DNA of 64,000 nt from JANQFV01 sp964468185 (GTDB lineage Bacteria > Planctomycetota > Phycisphaerae > UBA1845 > Fen-1342). The position numbers and the translations under genes were made by a program. Shown piece by piece: positions 18,966-27,180 of this stretch; within the stretch, counting starts at the first letter, position 1; every line of letters starts with the position of its first letter. The notes under the pieces were generated by a model. That model was not told where the DNA came from and did no database searches. It saw nothing but the letters and a program-made list of their open reading frames with translations. The DNA is taken from the NCBI GenBank assembly GCA_964468185.1, contig CAYXTR010000013.1, forward strand, positions 72,230-136,229, read 5' to 3'.

Positions 18966-19538
18966 ATGAGAAGTAACTTGATTGGCTGCATCGGCTTGTT
19001 CGTGCTGACGGTCCTAGTGGGCTGCGCCAGCGACAAGAACGTCGCCGTCACCGCGTCTCCACACGAGGAGGAGTTACTGACGCTCCCCCAAACCCATCGC
19101 GTGGTCCCCGCCGTTGTCGCCGTCGAAGGCCGCTCCGGCCACCCCCAGCTGAATCTCACCCCCGACTACAAGGTGCCCGAGCTGACGGAGGAAGAGCGCG
19201 AAGCGCTCGGCATCGCGCCCGAAATGGAGTTCTTGAAACACGACATCGGCTACACGCCACCGGATTCGACAGTTGGTACTTGGATTGGCGGTGTAGCTAC
19301 TGCGATCGATGGCAAGTCGATGTCGACCGGCCAGATCCCGGATACAAGGCGTACCGGCGTGCTTACCACCAGCCGAGGCGGAGCCTCGATCCACACCATC
19401 TCCTATCGGCGGTTCGTGGCCAGCGTCTTCGCAGCCCGTCCGCCGAGCGCGCTCGTCGGTCCGGCCGACACAATGACCGTACGCAATGACGGTCAAGAAC
19501 GAGAAGTCGCGCAACAGCGTCCCTACATGGGCGACTAG
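18966..19538 (+). CDS. putative lipoprotein of unknown function
   Basis: A 190-aa protein with a lipoprotein signal: MRSNLIGCIGLFVLTVLVGC, in which LVGC is a lipobox and Cys20 the lipidated residue. The mature part is hydrophilic, with LTPDYKVPELTEEEREALGIAPEMEF in the middle and no recognised domain. It begins 10 nt after the glutamine amidotransferase stop and may be transcribed with it. No function proposed. Confidence 0.65.
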   Translation: MRSNLIGCIGLFVLTVLVGCASDKNVAVTASPHEEELLTLPQTHRVVPAVVAVEGRSGHPQLNLTPDYKVPELTEEEREALGIAPEMEFLKHDIGYTPPDSTVGTWIGGVATAIDGKSMSTGQIPDTRRTGVLTTSRGGASIHTISYRRFVASVFAARPPSALVGPADTMTVRNDGQEREVAQQRPYMGD

Positions 19539-19610
19539 CGCCCTTCGCCAAAACGTGTAGCCTCCGCCCTCCGCGCCGGCCAGCCTCTCAACTCCGCAGC
19601 ATCCAGCAAT

Positions 19611-20228
19611 TCACCGCACGATCTCATCGCTTCGAACGACTCGCACTCCCGAGTCGCGTAACGCGTTCAAAGTCAGCGCGCCGTCTTCCGGATGCATATT
19701 CACCGCCCGCGTCGCATCTTCCGCAACGTGAGTTTCGAAGCCCAACTCCACAGCATCCAGCGCCGTCGCCCGCACGCACACATCCAGCGCTAACCCGACG
19801 ATATAGACCTCGTCCACACCTCGGCTTCGCAAGTAATCCGCGAGACCCGTCGCCTTTCGTCGCCCGTTAGCAAAGAAGCCGCTGTAGCTATCGACACCCG
19901 GATCCTCACCTTTGCTGAATACGCGCTCAATCCGGTCGGTGTTCAGTTCATTGGGGAACTGTGCCCCCGGCGTGTCCTGCACGCCATGCACCGGCCACAG
20001 CATCTGTGACAGACCGTTAAGCTCGATCGTCTCCCCCTCCTGGTGGCCCGCATGCACGATCGCGAAGCTCCCGTGATTCGCCGGATGCCAGTCCCGCGTC
20101 GCCACGACCAGTTCAAACTGCTCCGCCAGCCGGTTTACAACCGGAATGATCTCATCGCCCCCGGCTACCTCCAGCGGCCCGCCGGGCAGAAAGTCGTTCT
20201 GCAAATCCACGATGATCAGTGCTTTCAT
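19611..20228 (-). CDS. pncA: nicotinamidase
   Basis: Hydrolyses nicotinamide to nicotinate for NAD salvage. The 205-aa protein has the isochorismatase-like hydrolase fold signatures: catalytic Asp8 in LIIVDLQNDFLPGG, the metal-binding Asp and His in ATRDWHPANH, PVHGVQDTPGA with the cis-peptide region, and the nucleophile Cys in VGLALDVCVRATALDA. It lies 53 nt downstream of pncB on the same strand, so the two consecutive enzymes of the Preiss-Handler entry are encoded together. Confidence 0.94.
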   Translation of the reverse strand: MKALIIVDLQNDFLPGGPLEVAGGDEIIPVVNRLAEQFELVVATRDWHPANHGSFAIVHAGHQEGETIELNGLSQMLWPVHGVQDTPGAQFPNELNTDRIERVFSKGEDPGVDSYSGFFANGRRKATGLADYLRSRGVDEVYIVGLALDVCVRATALDAVELGFETHVAEDATRAVNMHPEDGALTLNALRDSGVRVVRSDEIVR

Positions 20229-20281
20229 GGCCTTTCCGATTCTTCGCTAATGCGCGTTCCACGCTCCCAGCGGCGTACAGC

Positions 20282-21757
20282 TCAAGTCTGCCCGCGCGCT
20301 ACCATAATGAGCCGCGTCCGCAAGTCGTGCAGCCCACGCTCAAGCCCCGCCGGGTATTGATGCGGATTCACCAGCCGCTTGATGCCCGGATGAAACCTGT
20401 CCAGTTGCGCCTTTGCCCGCGCGCGGCTCTCTTCAATCGTCGGCACCCCATACACAATCTCGCCGCCACGCATCACCGGCACCAGCAAATTCTCATGCTG
20501 CGCCTCACATGAAATCCGCTTCCGTCGCGTCGTATCCGCCAGGTCCACAATCGTGCATTCGCCGTTCTTCCCACACCCCAGTGGCTCGTCATAAATCATA
20601 TCCCCGACGAACTCTCCGCCCTGCTCAAACCGGCGCACCTGCAACACTCCCGGCGTCGAGATCTTGACATTCTGCTCCGACAGCTTGACTTTGTACTGCC
20701 AGTCCTCGCCTGGCTCGCGCACCGCCGCCAGCTTGTACACCCCACCCAGGGCCGGCTCGTCATACGCCGTCACCAGCTTCGTTCCCACGCCCCAGATGTC
20801 AATCCGCGCACCCTGCTGCCGCAGACTGTCGATCAGATACTCGTCCAGATCGCCGCTCGCCACGATCTTCGCATCTTCAAACCCGGCTGCGTCCAAGATC
20901 TTCCGCGACTCGATGCTCAGATACGCCAGATCACCCGAATCCAGCCGAACGCCCACCATCTCATGGCCGCGCTCGCGCAGCTTGTGACCAACCTCCACCG
21001 CCCGCCGGACGCCCGCCAACGTGTCATACGTATCAACCAGGAAGATGCAGTTGTTCGGCAGGGCATCCGCATAAGCCTCGAACGCCTCCTCTTCCGTATC
21101 AAATGACATCACCCAACTGTGCGCGTGGGTCCCCTTGGCAGGGATGCGGAATAAATGCCCACCCAGCACGTTCGACGTCGCCGCGCACCCACCGATATAG
21201 GCTGCCCGAGCCACCGCCAGCGCCCCGTCTATCCCTTGTGACCGTCGCAGCCCAAACTCCATCACTGGTCCATCCCCCGCCGCTTGACAAACCCGCGCTG
21301 CCTTGGTCGCGATCAGCGTCTGAAAGTTGATCATGTTCAGCAACGCCGACTCGAGCATCTGCGCCTGAATCAAAGGCCCCCGTACCCGCACCAGCGGCTC
21401 CTGCGGAAACACGACGGTACCCTCCGGCATCGCGTCCACATCACATTCCAGTCGCAACGCGCGCAGATATTCCAGAAACGCCTCCTCGAACACGGGCTCA
21501 CCATCGTTGCCCCGCACCTCCCCCAGTGCCACCAGATCGCCGTCCGCAAACCGGAAATGACGCAAGTAATCCACGACATACCCCAGCCCACCTGCCACTG
21601 TGTAGCCCCCATCAAACGGCGGTTTGCGGAAGAACAGGTTGAACACCGCCTCCCGCTCCCGCACGCCCGCCTTCCAATACCCATACGCCATCGTCAACTC
21701 GTACAGGTCGGTCAGCAGGGCCAACGGCACGCTGTAAATCGAACTGGGTACGCTCAT
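20282..21757 (-). CDS. pncB: nicotinate phosphoribosyltransferase
   Basis: Makes nicotinate mononucleotide from nicotinate and PRPP, the step after PncA. The 491-aa protein starts PLALLTDLYELTMAYGYWKAG, the conserved opening of the family, and continues with FRKPPFDGGYTVAGGLG, MEFGLRRSQGIDGALAVARAAYIGGCAATSNVLGG, THAHSWVMSF and VRLDSGDLAYLS. The GDLAYLS/SGDLDEYLI region forms part of the phosphate-binding sites. Divergent from fumC. Confidence 0.94.
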   Translation of the reverse strand: MSVPSSIYSVPLALLTDLYELTMAYGYWKAGVREREAVFNLFFRKPPFDGGYTVAGGLGYVVDYLRHFRFADGDLVALGEVRGNDGEPVFEEAFLEYLRALRLECDVDAMPEGTVVFPQEPLVRVRGPLIQAQMLESALLNMINFQTLIATKAARVCQAAGDGPVMEFGLRRSQGIDGALAVARAAYIGGCAATSNVLGGHLFRIPAKGTHAHSWVMSFDTEEEAFEAYADALPNNCIFLVDTYDTLAGVRRAVEVGHKLRERGHEMVGVRLDSGDLAYLSIESRKILDAAGFEDAKIVASGDLDEYLIDSLRQQGARIDIWGVGTKLVTAYDEPALGGVYKLAAVREPGEDWQYKVKLSEQNVKISTPGVLQVRRFEQGGEFVGDMIYDEPLGCGKNGECTIVDLADTTRRKRISCEAQHENLLVPVMRGGEIVYGVPTIEESRARAKAQLDRFHPGIKRLVNPHQYPAGLERGLHDLRTRLIMVARGQT

Positions 21758-21915
21758 AGCATTCCTCCGGCGTCGCTACATAGTGTAGGACAATGCCGCG
21801 CGACCTTCACGCTTGGCGGCCTCCTCACCGCCGCCACACGTGGCGAGCCGCTCGGGTCCTGACTACACTTCCAAGACAGCGCCGCCGTGCCGGCATTATC
21901 AGAGAAGGGAGCGAC

Positions 21916-23310
21916 ATGCCAGCGACACGCACCGAACGCGATTCGATGGGCGAACTCGAAGTCCCCGCCGAGGCCCTCTACGGCGCGTCCACCCAGCGCG
22001 CCGTCCTTAATTTCCCCGTCAGCGGCTATCGGCTTGGCCGCCGCCTCATCCGGGCGCTCGGCCTCGTCAAATATGCCGCCGCCGAAGCCAACAAACGGCT
22101 TGAGAAACTCGACCCCAAGATGGGCAGCGCTATCCAGCAGGCTGCCCGCGAGGTCATCGATGGTAAGCTCGACGCGCACTTCGTCGTCGACGTCTTCCAG
22201 ACCGGTTCCGGTACCTCGTCCAACATGAATGCCAACGAGGTCATCGCCAATCGTGCCACCCAGATCCTCGGCGGCGAAAGCGGCTCCCGCCTGGTACACC
22301 CCAACGACCACGTCAACATGGGGCAGTCGTCCAACGACGTGATCCCCACGGCTATCCACGTCGCCGTCGTCGAAGCCCTGCACGGCGACCTGATGCCCGC
22401 CCTCCACAAGTTGCGCGAGGCCCTGAAGACGAAGGCCGCGGCCTTCGACGAAATCGTCAAGATCGGCCGCACGCATCTGATGGATGCGACCCCCATCCGC
22501 CTCGGCCAGGAATTCAGCGGCTATGCCAGCCAGGTCGCCCACGCCGACCGCCGCATCATGCAGAAGATCATCATCCTCCGCGAATTGCCCATTGGCGGCA
22601 CAGCGGTCGGCACCGGCATCAACACCCACCCTGAATTCGCCCGACTCGTTTGCGAGATCATCAACCATGAGACCCGCGAGTCCTTCCACGAAGCCCCCAA
22701 CCATTTCGAAGCCCAGGCCGCCAAGGACACCCTCGTCGGCACGGCCGGCATCCTCAAGGTCATCTCCATCAGTCTCACCAAGGTTGCCAATGACATCCGA
22801 CTCATGGGCAGTGGTCCGCGCTGCGGTATCGGCGAACTGCTCCTGCCGGCTGTCCAACCCGGCAGTTCGATCATGCCCGGCAAGGTCAACCCCGTAATTC
22901 CAGAGGCCGTGCTCCAGGTTTGTGCCCAGGTTGTCGGCACCGAAGCCGCCGTCTCACACGCCGGCGCGACCCTCGGCAATTTCGACCTCCACGTCGGTAT
23001 GCCCGTCATGGCCCACAATCTGCTGGAGTCGATCCGCATACTCGGCAACGTCTGCCACGTATTCGTCGACAAGTGCATCGCCGGGCTGGAAGCGAATCAG
23101 GCTCGTTGCGAGGAACTTGTCGAGCAGTCGCTCGCCATGTGCACCAGTCTGGCACCTCTCATCGGCTACGATCGTGCCGCGGCCATCGCCAAGGAGGCCT
23201 ACCAGTCCGGGCGCACGGTGCGCGAGGTCGCGCTGGAGCAGCAGGTGCTTGATGAGCAGCAGCTCAATGAGGCGCTCGACGCCCGACGCATGACTGCGCC
23301 ACAGGTCTGA
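21916..23310 (+). CDS. fumC: class II fumarate hydratase
   Basis: Interconverts fumarate and malate in the citric acid cycle. The start at ATG 21916, preceded by GAAGGGAG, gives 464 aa and the expected N-terminus RTERDSMGELEVPAEALYGASTQRA. Signature GSSIMPGKVNP of the fumarase/aspartase superfamily is intact, as are TGSGTSSNMNANEVIANRA, GQSSNDVIPTA and KIGRTHLMDATPI. The spacing TGSGTSSNMN and the overall length indicate fumarase C rather than aspartase. Upstream frame to 21793 is antisense to the pncB leader and is not used. Confidence 0.93.
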   Translation: MPATRTERDSMGELEVPAEALYGASTQRAVLNFPVSGYRLGRRLIRALGLVKYAAAEANKRLEKLDPKMGSAIQQAAREVIDGKLDAHFVVDVFQTGSGTSSNMNANEVIANRATQILGGESGSRLVHPNDHVNMGQSSNDVIPTAIHVAVVEALHGDLMPALHKLREALKTKAAAFDEIVKIGRTHLMDATPIRLGQEFSGYASQVAHADRRIMQKIIILRELPIGGTAVGTGINTHPEFARLVCEIINHETRESFHEAPNHFEAQAAKDTLVGTAGILKVISISLTKVANDIRLMGSGPRCGIGELLLPAVQPGSSIMPGKVNPVIPEAVLQVCAQVVGTEAAVSHAGATLGNFDLHVGMPVMAHNLLESIRILGNVCHVFVDKCIAGLEANQARCEELVEQSLAMCTSLAPLIGYDRAAAIAKEAYQSGRTVREVALEQQVLDEQQLNEALDARRMTAPQV

Positions 23311-23487
23311 CCCGACGCTTTCAACCGAATTCTTCCCGCCAAATGCGCATAGGGGACCTATGCAGGGCGGTTTCGATCGGTAGAATGCGCGCCGACGTCG
23401 AAAAACACCGGTGCGACGGATCGCGCACCGCAGCATTTACTCCTGTCCGCCAATACATGCGGACTCAGCAGATACGGAGATCGCTGG

Positions 23488-23721
23488 ATGGCTAAGCAGA
23501 CCAGAACCACCAAGAAGACCACGAAGAAGGTCGCCAAGCGTAGTTCTCCCGCCACCCGCAAGGCGGCCACCCAGGCCCGTGCCACCGTGACGCCCACCGA
23601 GGAGCAGATTCGCCAGCGCGCGTATGAGATCTACTTGCGCCGCAACGGCGCCGCCGGTGATCCGCACAGCGACTGGGTCCAGGCCGAGCGCGAGTTGACC
23701 GAAGAAACCTCGGGCCACTAA
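23488..23721 (+). CDS. DUF2934-domain protein with basic Lys-rich N-terminus
   Basis: A 77-aa protein in two parts. Residues 1-35 are a Lys/Arg/Thr-rich tail (KQTRTTKKTTKKVAKRSS) like the tails of bacterial histone H1-type proteins. Residues 36-74 match DUF2934: TEEQIRQRAYEIYLRRNG then DWVQAERELTE. The function of DUF2934 is unknown; the basic tail suggests nucleic-acid binding, which is inference. ATG at 23488 follows a weak GGAG. Confidence 0.75.
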   Translation: MAKQTRTTKKTTKKVAKRSSPATRKAATQARATVTPTEEQIRQRAYEIYLRRNGAAGDPHSDWVQAERELTEETSGH

Positions 23722-23768
23722 CGGCCGGGGCGGCGTGGAGTAGCCCCCCGCAGTGCTTGTGTCACCCG

Positions 23769-24959
23769 CTATTGCGCTGGGAACAGCGTCAGCGGTCGTA
23801 CGCGCGTGATCGCATTCTCCGAGGCTACGTACAGCGTGCCCGCGGTCGTGAAGCCAACCGCGTTGATGGGCGTGTTGAAACGGTTGGCGAACACGCGCGA
23901 CCCACTGCTGCCGTACCGGTCGGCGCGGGGTGACAGACTTACGACCTCACCCCGCTCCACCAGCCCAAAGAAGAACCGGAGCAGCTCGCCCGTGCCGTAC
24001 TTCGTTTCAGGGTTGAATGCTGCACCGGCAACGGCCCCGTCGGACGCCGCCCGCACGGCAATCGGATCCACATACGTCGGATGATCGGCCACGAAGTCGT
24101 CTTCCGCCGCTGTGTCGGCTGTCCCCGTGACCGTCGGCCAGCCGTAGTTCCCGCCGGAGAAGATCACGTTCAACTCGTGCACGCCGTCGCGCGTGCGTTC
24201 GGTCATCCACGCGTCGCCGGTGACGGGGTCGACATCGAGCCCGCGCGGTGCCCGAAAGCCGGTTGCGAAGACGGGGGAGTTCGGATCCGGATTATCGCCG
24301 GGGACCGACCCGTCATCGCGATAGCGCAGCACCTTGCCGACCAGAATCTCCGCGCCTTGCACGTTGCCATCGTCCCCCAGATCACCCATCGCTACCAGCA
24401 ATGTTCCGTCAGGCAGGAAAGTGAGCTGCCCACCGATGCGCGTCGTCCCCGACCCCGCCGGCAGCGATGCCACGAAGACCTCTCCGCCGGTGGCCAGCGA
24501 ACCGACCCCATCAATGTCGACCGGTGCCTCAAAGTAGACGACGCGGTGATCCACGATCGCGTCCGGATTCGCCGTGGAGATATCCGTATCTGACCGCGAA
24601 TAAAACGCATAGACACGGCCGTTCAGGTTGAATTGGGGATGAACCGCCAGGCCGAGCAGGCCGCGTTCACCCGCGTAATTGACGGGCACGCTCGCGAAAG
24701 GCGTCTCCAGCAGCACGCCATCCTCGATCAGGCGAATGTGCCCGGTCTTGCGTTCGGCATAGAAGATTTTTCCGTCGGCCGCGAAGGCGAAGGCTGACGG
24801 AGCCTGTGCGTCGCTGACGACCACCTCGCCTCGCAGCCCGTCGCCGACGTTGATGACCGTTTCAGCGTCTCCCGGAAAGAGCAAACAGCCTGCCGGCAGC
24901 AGAAAAACTCCCGCCAGCAAGGCACACCCGATCCACATGCGATAGCGTGACATGGCCAC
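23769..24959 (-). CDS. PQQ-dependent aldose sugar dehydrogenase-like lipoprotein
   Basis: A six-bladed beta-propeller of the soluble glucose/sorbosone dehydrogenase type (YliI/Asd-like), 396 aa. The N-terminus is an export signal ending FLLPAGCLLF, where PAGC is a near-consensus lipobox. The mature protein has the family opening PSAFAFAADGKIFYAERKTGHIRL, GERGLLGLAVHPQF with the catalytic-position His, GGQLTFLPDGTLLVAMGD, and GFRAPRGLDVDPVTGDAWMTE, GGNYGWPT near the PQQ site. It would oxidise a sugar or related alcohol at the cell surface, if PQQ is available. A second in-frame ATG at 24953 is equally possible. Confidence 0.85.
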   Translation of the reverse strand: MAMSRYRMWIGCALLAGVFLLPAGCLLFPGDAETVINVGDGLRGEVVVSDAQAPSAFAFAADGKIFYAERKTGHIRLIEDGVLLETPFASVPVNYAGERGLLGLAVHPQFNLNGRVYAFYSRSDTDISTANPDAIVDHRVVYFEAPVDIDGVGSLATGGEVFVASLPAGSGTTRIGGQLTFLPDGTLLVAMGDLGDDGNVQGAEILVGKVLRYRDDGSVPGDNPDPNSPVFATGFRAPRGLDVDPVTGDAWMTERTRDGVHELNVIFSGGNYGWPTVTGTADTAAEDDFVADHPTYVDPIAVRAASDGAVAGAAFNPETKYGTGELLRFFFGLVERGEVVSLSPRADRYGSSGSRVFANRFNTPINAVGFTTAGTLYVASENAITRVRPLTLFPAQ

Positions 24960-25101
24960 TCCCTAAACGCCTGAACAGGGTCCGCCTCCTTGCGGACCAA
25001 TGCGCAATTCGCGACCGCAACGCACGTCCACGGCCGCCGGCATAATACGGAACGTAGTGCGTATCGTACAGAGCAGCAGGGGCCTCCGCCCGGGCATGAG
25101 T

Positions 25102-25560
25102 CTACGATGATGCCTCCGGCAGCGTCCGCCGCGCTTCCGCTCGCAACGACTCCAGCCGTGCCGGCTGCGCTCGTTCGAGCTGCTCGTACACGAAGAATGA
25201 GCGCGCCCGCGCAGGTTGCCGCAATAGAAGCCGTCGCGTCTGAGGGTCGACGTCCGCCACGACCTCCTGCAACAGCCCATGCAGCCGGCGCAAATAGTCT
25301 CGTCGGCTCTCTGGCAAACGGTCGAACCAGCGGGCCCGCTGCAGTACCTCCTGCATGTCCGGACGTCGAATCAGCAGATCATGGCGTTCCAGAAGTCGCT
25401 GCCGTACGGCCGACGATGACGCGCGCCACCTGTCCCAACCCGTCACCGGCTGCGACGTGGTCGGCGGCTCAGGCTCGGCCTGCGTCCAATAGGCTGCCAG
25501 ATTCGCCGCTGAGAGCAGCAGAATGCCCGCCACCACGATCAGCATCGCAAACCGATCCAC
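25102..25560 (-). CDS. single-span membrane protein in the ECF sigma operon
   Basis: A 152-aa product with one N-terminal transmembrane helix (MLIVVAGILLLSAANLAAYW) and a charged domain rich in Arg and Leu, containing RARWFDRLPESRRDYLRRLHGLLQEV. No family recognised. It starts with GTG at 25560 overlapping the stop of the anti-sigma gene by one base (TAGTG), preceded by GGAGGTGGAG, so it is translationally coupled. The position makes it a third component of the sigma/anti-sigma system, perhaps an envelope stress sensor; this is inference. Confidence 0.65.
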   Translation of the reverse strand: MDRFAMLIVVAGILLLSAANLAAYWTQAEPEPPTTSQPVTGWDRWRASSSAVRQRLLERHDLLIRRPDMQEVLQRARWFDRLPESRRDYLRRLHGLLQEVVADVDPQTRRLLLRQPARARSFFVYEQLERAQPARLESLRAEARRTLPEASS

Positions 25561-26075
25561 TACTCCACCTCCCGGTTCGGCGGATCGGCGATCAGCCCGT
25601 CGAGCGTTTCCACGGCCCCGAACTCGTCAATCAGCCATGGATCGCGTTCGAGCGTCACGAGCGCATCCATGTTGGATACCACGCGACGCTCCAGCCCAGC
25701 CGGTATCCCCTTGACCACGCGATCCACCGACTCGCCCGCAGTGGCACGCCCCAGTTGCCAGATCAGCAGCACGGCCAGCGCCACGTTGATTGCCAAGCCC
25801 GCGCCCAGTAGCACGGTTCGCCATAGCTGCTCGCCACGCGTCGCCAGCGGCAATTCTGCCGGTTGCTCTGCCGGTGGCAGATCGTAAGTCGCTTCCACGT
25901 TGCGTTGATCCGGCTCCCGCCCCAGGACCAGCACCGACTGAAACGCACGCTCAGACTCGACAAGGGCGCGGCACCGTTCGCACTCCCGCAGATGACCCTC
26001 CCACTTCCGCTGGTCCTCAGCCGTAAGTCTTCCTTGCAGAAGGAGATGCGCCCTTTCGACGTCCAGGTGGTCCAT
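25560..26075 (-). CDS. anti-sigma factor with zinc-finger (zf-HC2) domain
   Basis: A membrane-spanning anti-sigma factor, 171 aa with the start at 26075 (MDHLDVERAHLLLQGRL). The zinc motif is HLRECERCRAL, His28, Cys32 and Cys35, typical of zf-HC2 anti-sigma domains that hold an ECF sigma factor. A single transmembrane helix (ETVLLGAGLAINVALAVLLIW region, near residues 85-105) leads to a C-terminal extracytoplasmic part of about 60 residues. It sits 201 nt downstream of the sigma gene, and its stop overlaps the next gene. A longer frame upstream of 26075 is not convincing. Confidence 0.8.
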   Translation of the reverse strand: MDHLDVERAHLLLQGRLTAEDQRKWEGHLRECERCRALVESERAFQSVLVLGREPDQRNVEATYDLPPAEQPAELPLATRGEQLWRTVLLGAGLAINVALAVLLIWQLGRATAGESVDRVVKGIPAGLERRVVSNMDALVTLERDPWLIDEFGAVETLDGLIADPPNREVE

Positions 26076-26276
26076 GTCACTGCCCGGAAAAGACCGACCC
26101 GCTTCCGTGCTGACCGTCGCCCTCCAATGGCCTGATCCTTGCCAGAAGATGACGTCTGAAGCGCGGAATGTAAAGTTATCGGATCTAAAACGTGGGGATA
26201 CCGGCGACGAAGTCGCTCCAAAACTCACGGGCGACCAACCGTCGGTCGGTCGTGGATCGCCTCGCAGGTACAGCGG

Positions 26277-26924
26277 CTACAACAAACCCTGCAAGTTCCG
26301 CCGCATCGTCGTCCGGGCGCGTCCAAGCAGGCTGCGCACCGCCTCCACGGTCGTCTCCAGCACCGCCGCAATCTGCTCATAAGAGCACTGCTCATATTCA
26401 AACAGCGTCAGTGCAATCCGCTGATTCACCGGCAGACTTTGCAAAGCCTCGTTGACCCGGCTGCGGACCTCGTCGAGACTCATCTGCTGATCAGGCGCCT
26501 CGCTACGCCGATCGACCACTTCGAGCGGCGCATCTTCCGGCTGAGCGGCCTGCCGTTTCACATCCGCCCGCTTCATGTAATTCAGCGAAAGGTTGGTTGC
26601 GATGCGATACAGCCAGGTGGTCACCTTGGCGGTGGGGCGGTATTGGTCAGCGTGTGTGATGGCTTGCAGAAACACATCCTGCGTCAGGTCCTCGACCGCC
26701 CGCGAACGCCCCATAATGCGCGTGATATAGCCCGCGATCCGTTGTCGATTCCGACGATACAGCATATTCGCCGCTTCGCGATTGCCTTCCCGGACCTGGA
26801 GCATGAGTTGCGTGTCCAGATCCGCGAGCGCGCCACGAGACGTCGGCGGCGCAATGGGACGTAACGCCTCCCGCTGCGCATGCGCTGCTGTGGTCTCAAT
26901 ATGTGTTTGCTTGCTGCGCGGCAT
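26277..26924 (-). CDS. ECF-type RNA polymerase sigma factor
   Basis: A sigma-70 family factor with only regions 2 and 4, 215 aa. Region 2: RRNRQRIAGYITRIMGRSRAVEDLTQDVFLQA then TTWLYRIATNLSLNYMKR (core-binding and -10 recognition). Region 4: LQSLPVNQRIALTLFEYEQCSYEQIAAVLETTVEAVRSLLGRARTTMRR, with the helix-turn-helix near the end. A linker of about 30 acidic residues lies between. The ATG at 26924 is preferred over a TTG one codon earlier. Downstream genes encode the zinc-finger anti-sigma factor and a membrane protein; the target regulon is unknown. Confidence 0.9.
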   Translation of the reverse strand: MPRSKQTHIETTAAHAQREALRPIAPPTSRGALADLDTQLMLQVREGNREAANMLYRRNRQRIAGYITRIMGRSRAVEDLTQDVFLQAITHADQYRPTAKVTTWLYRIATNLSLNYMKRADVKRQAAQPEDAPLEVVDRRSEAPDQQMSLDEVRSRVNEALQSLPVNQRIALTLFEYEQCSYEQIAAVLETTVEAVRSLLGRARTTMRRNLQGLL

Positions 26925-26966
26925 CAAAAGCCCGCCCTTTCGCGCAAAGGTTCCCAGCTACTTCCT

Positions 26967-26995
26967 ATTGTACGCCACCCCGAGGGGCCGGACAA
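26967..26995 (-). promoter_or_regulatory. candidate promoter of the ECF sigma operon
   Basis: On the minus strand TTGTCC (26990-26995) and TACAAT (26967-26972) are separated by 17 bp, a good sigma-70-type promoter 43 nt before the ATG. It does not have the AAC/CGT form usual for ECF self-regulated promoters. Confidence 0.45.
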
Positions 26996-27180
26996 TCAAA
27001 TTTGAAACATCAGTTCGGCGGAGGTGGTGCACGCGATTTTCCGTCAATTCACCGAGAAACAGCCTCCCCAAATGAGTAATATGAGATGCTGCGTCACAGG
27101 GCGGGAGCATATTTATCGGACCGGCTCCCCGCTTGTCAACCACGCTCACGAAAAACAGGAAGCCAGGAAGGAAGCGCTCC

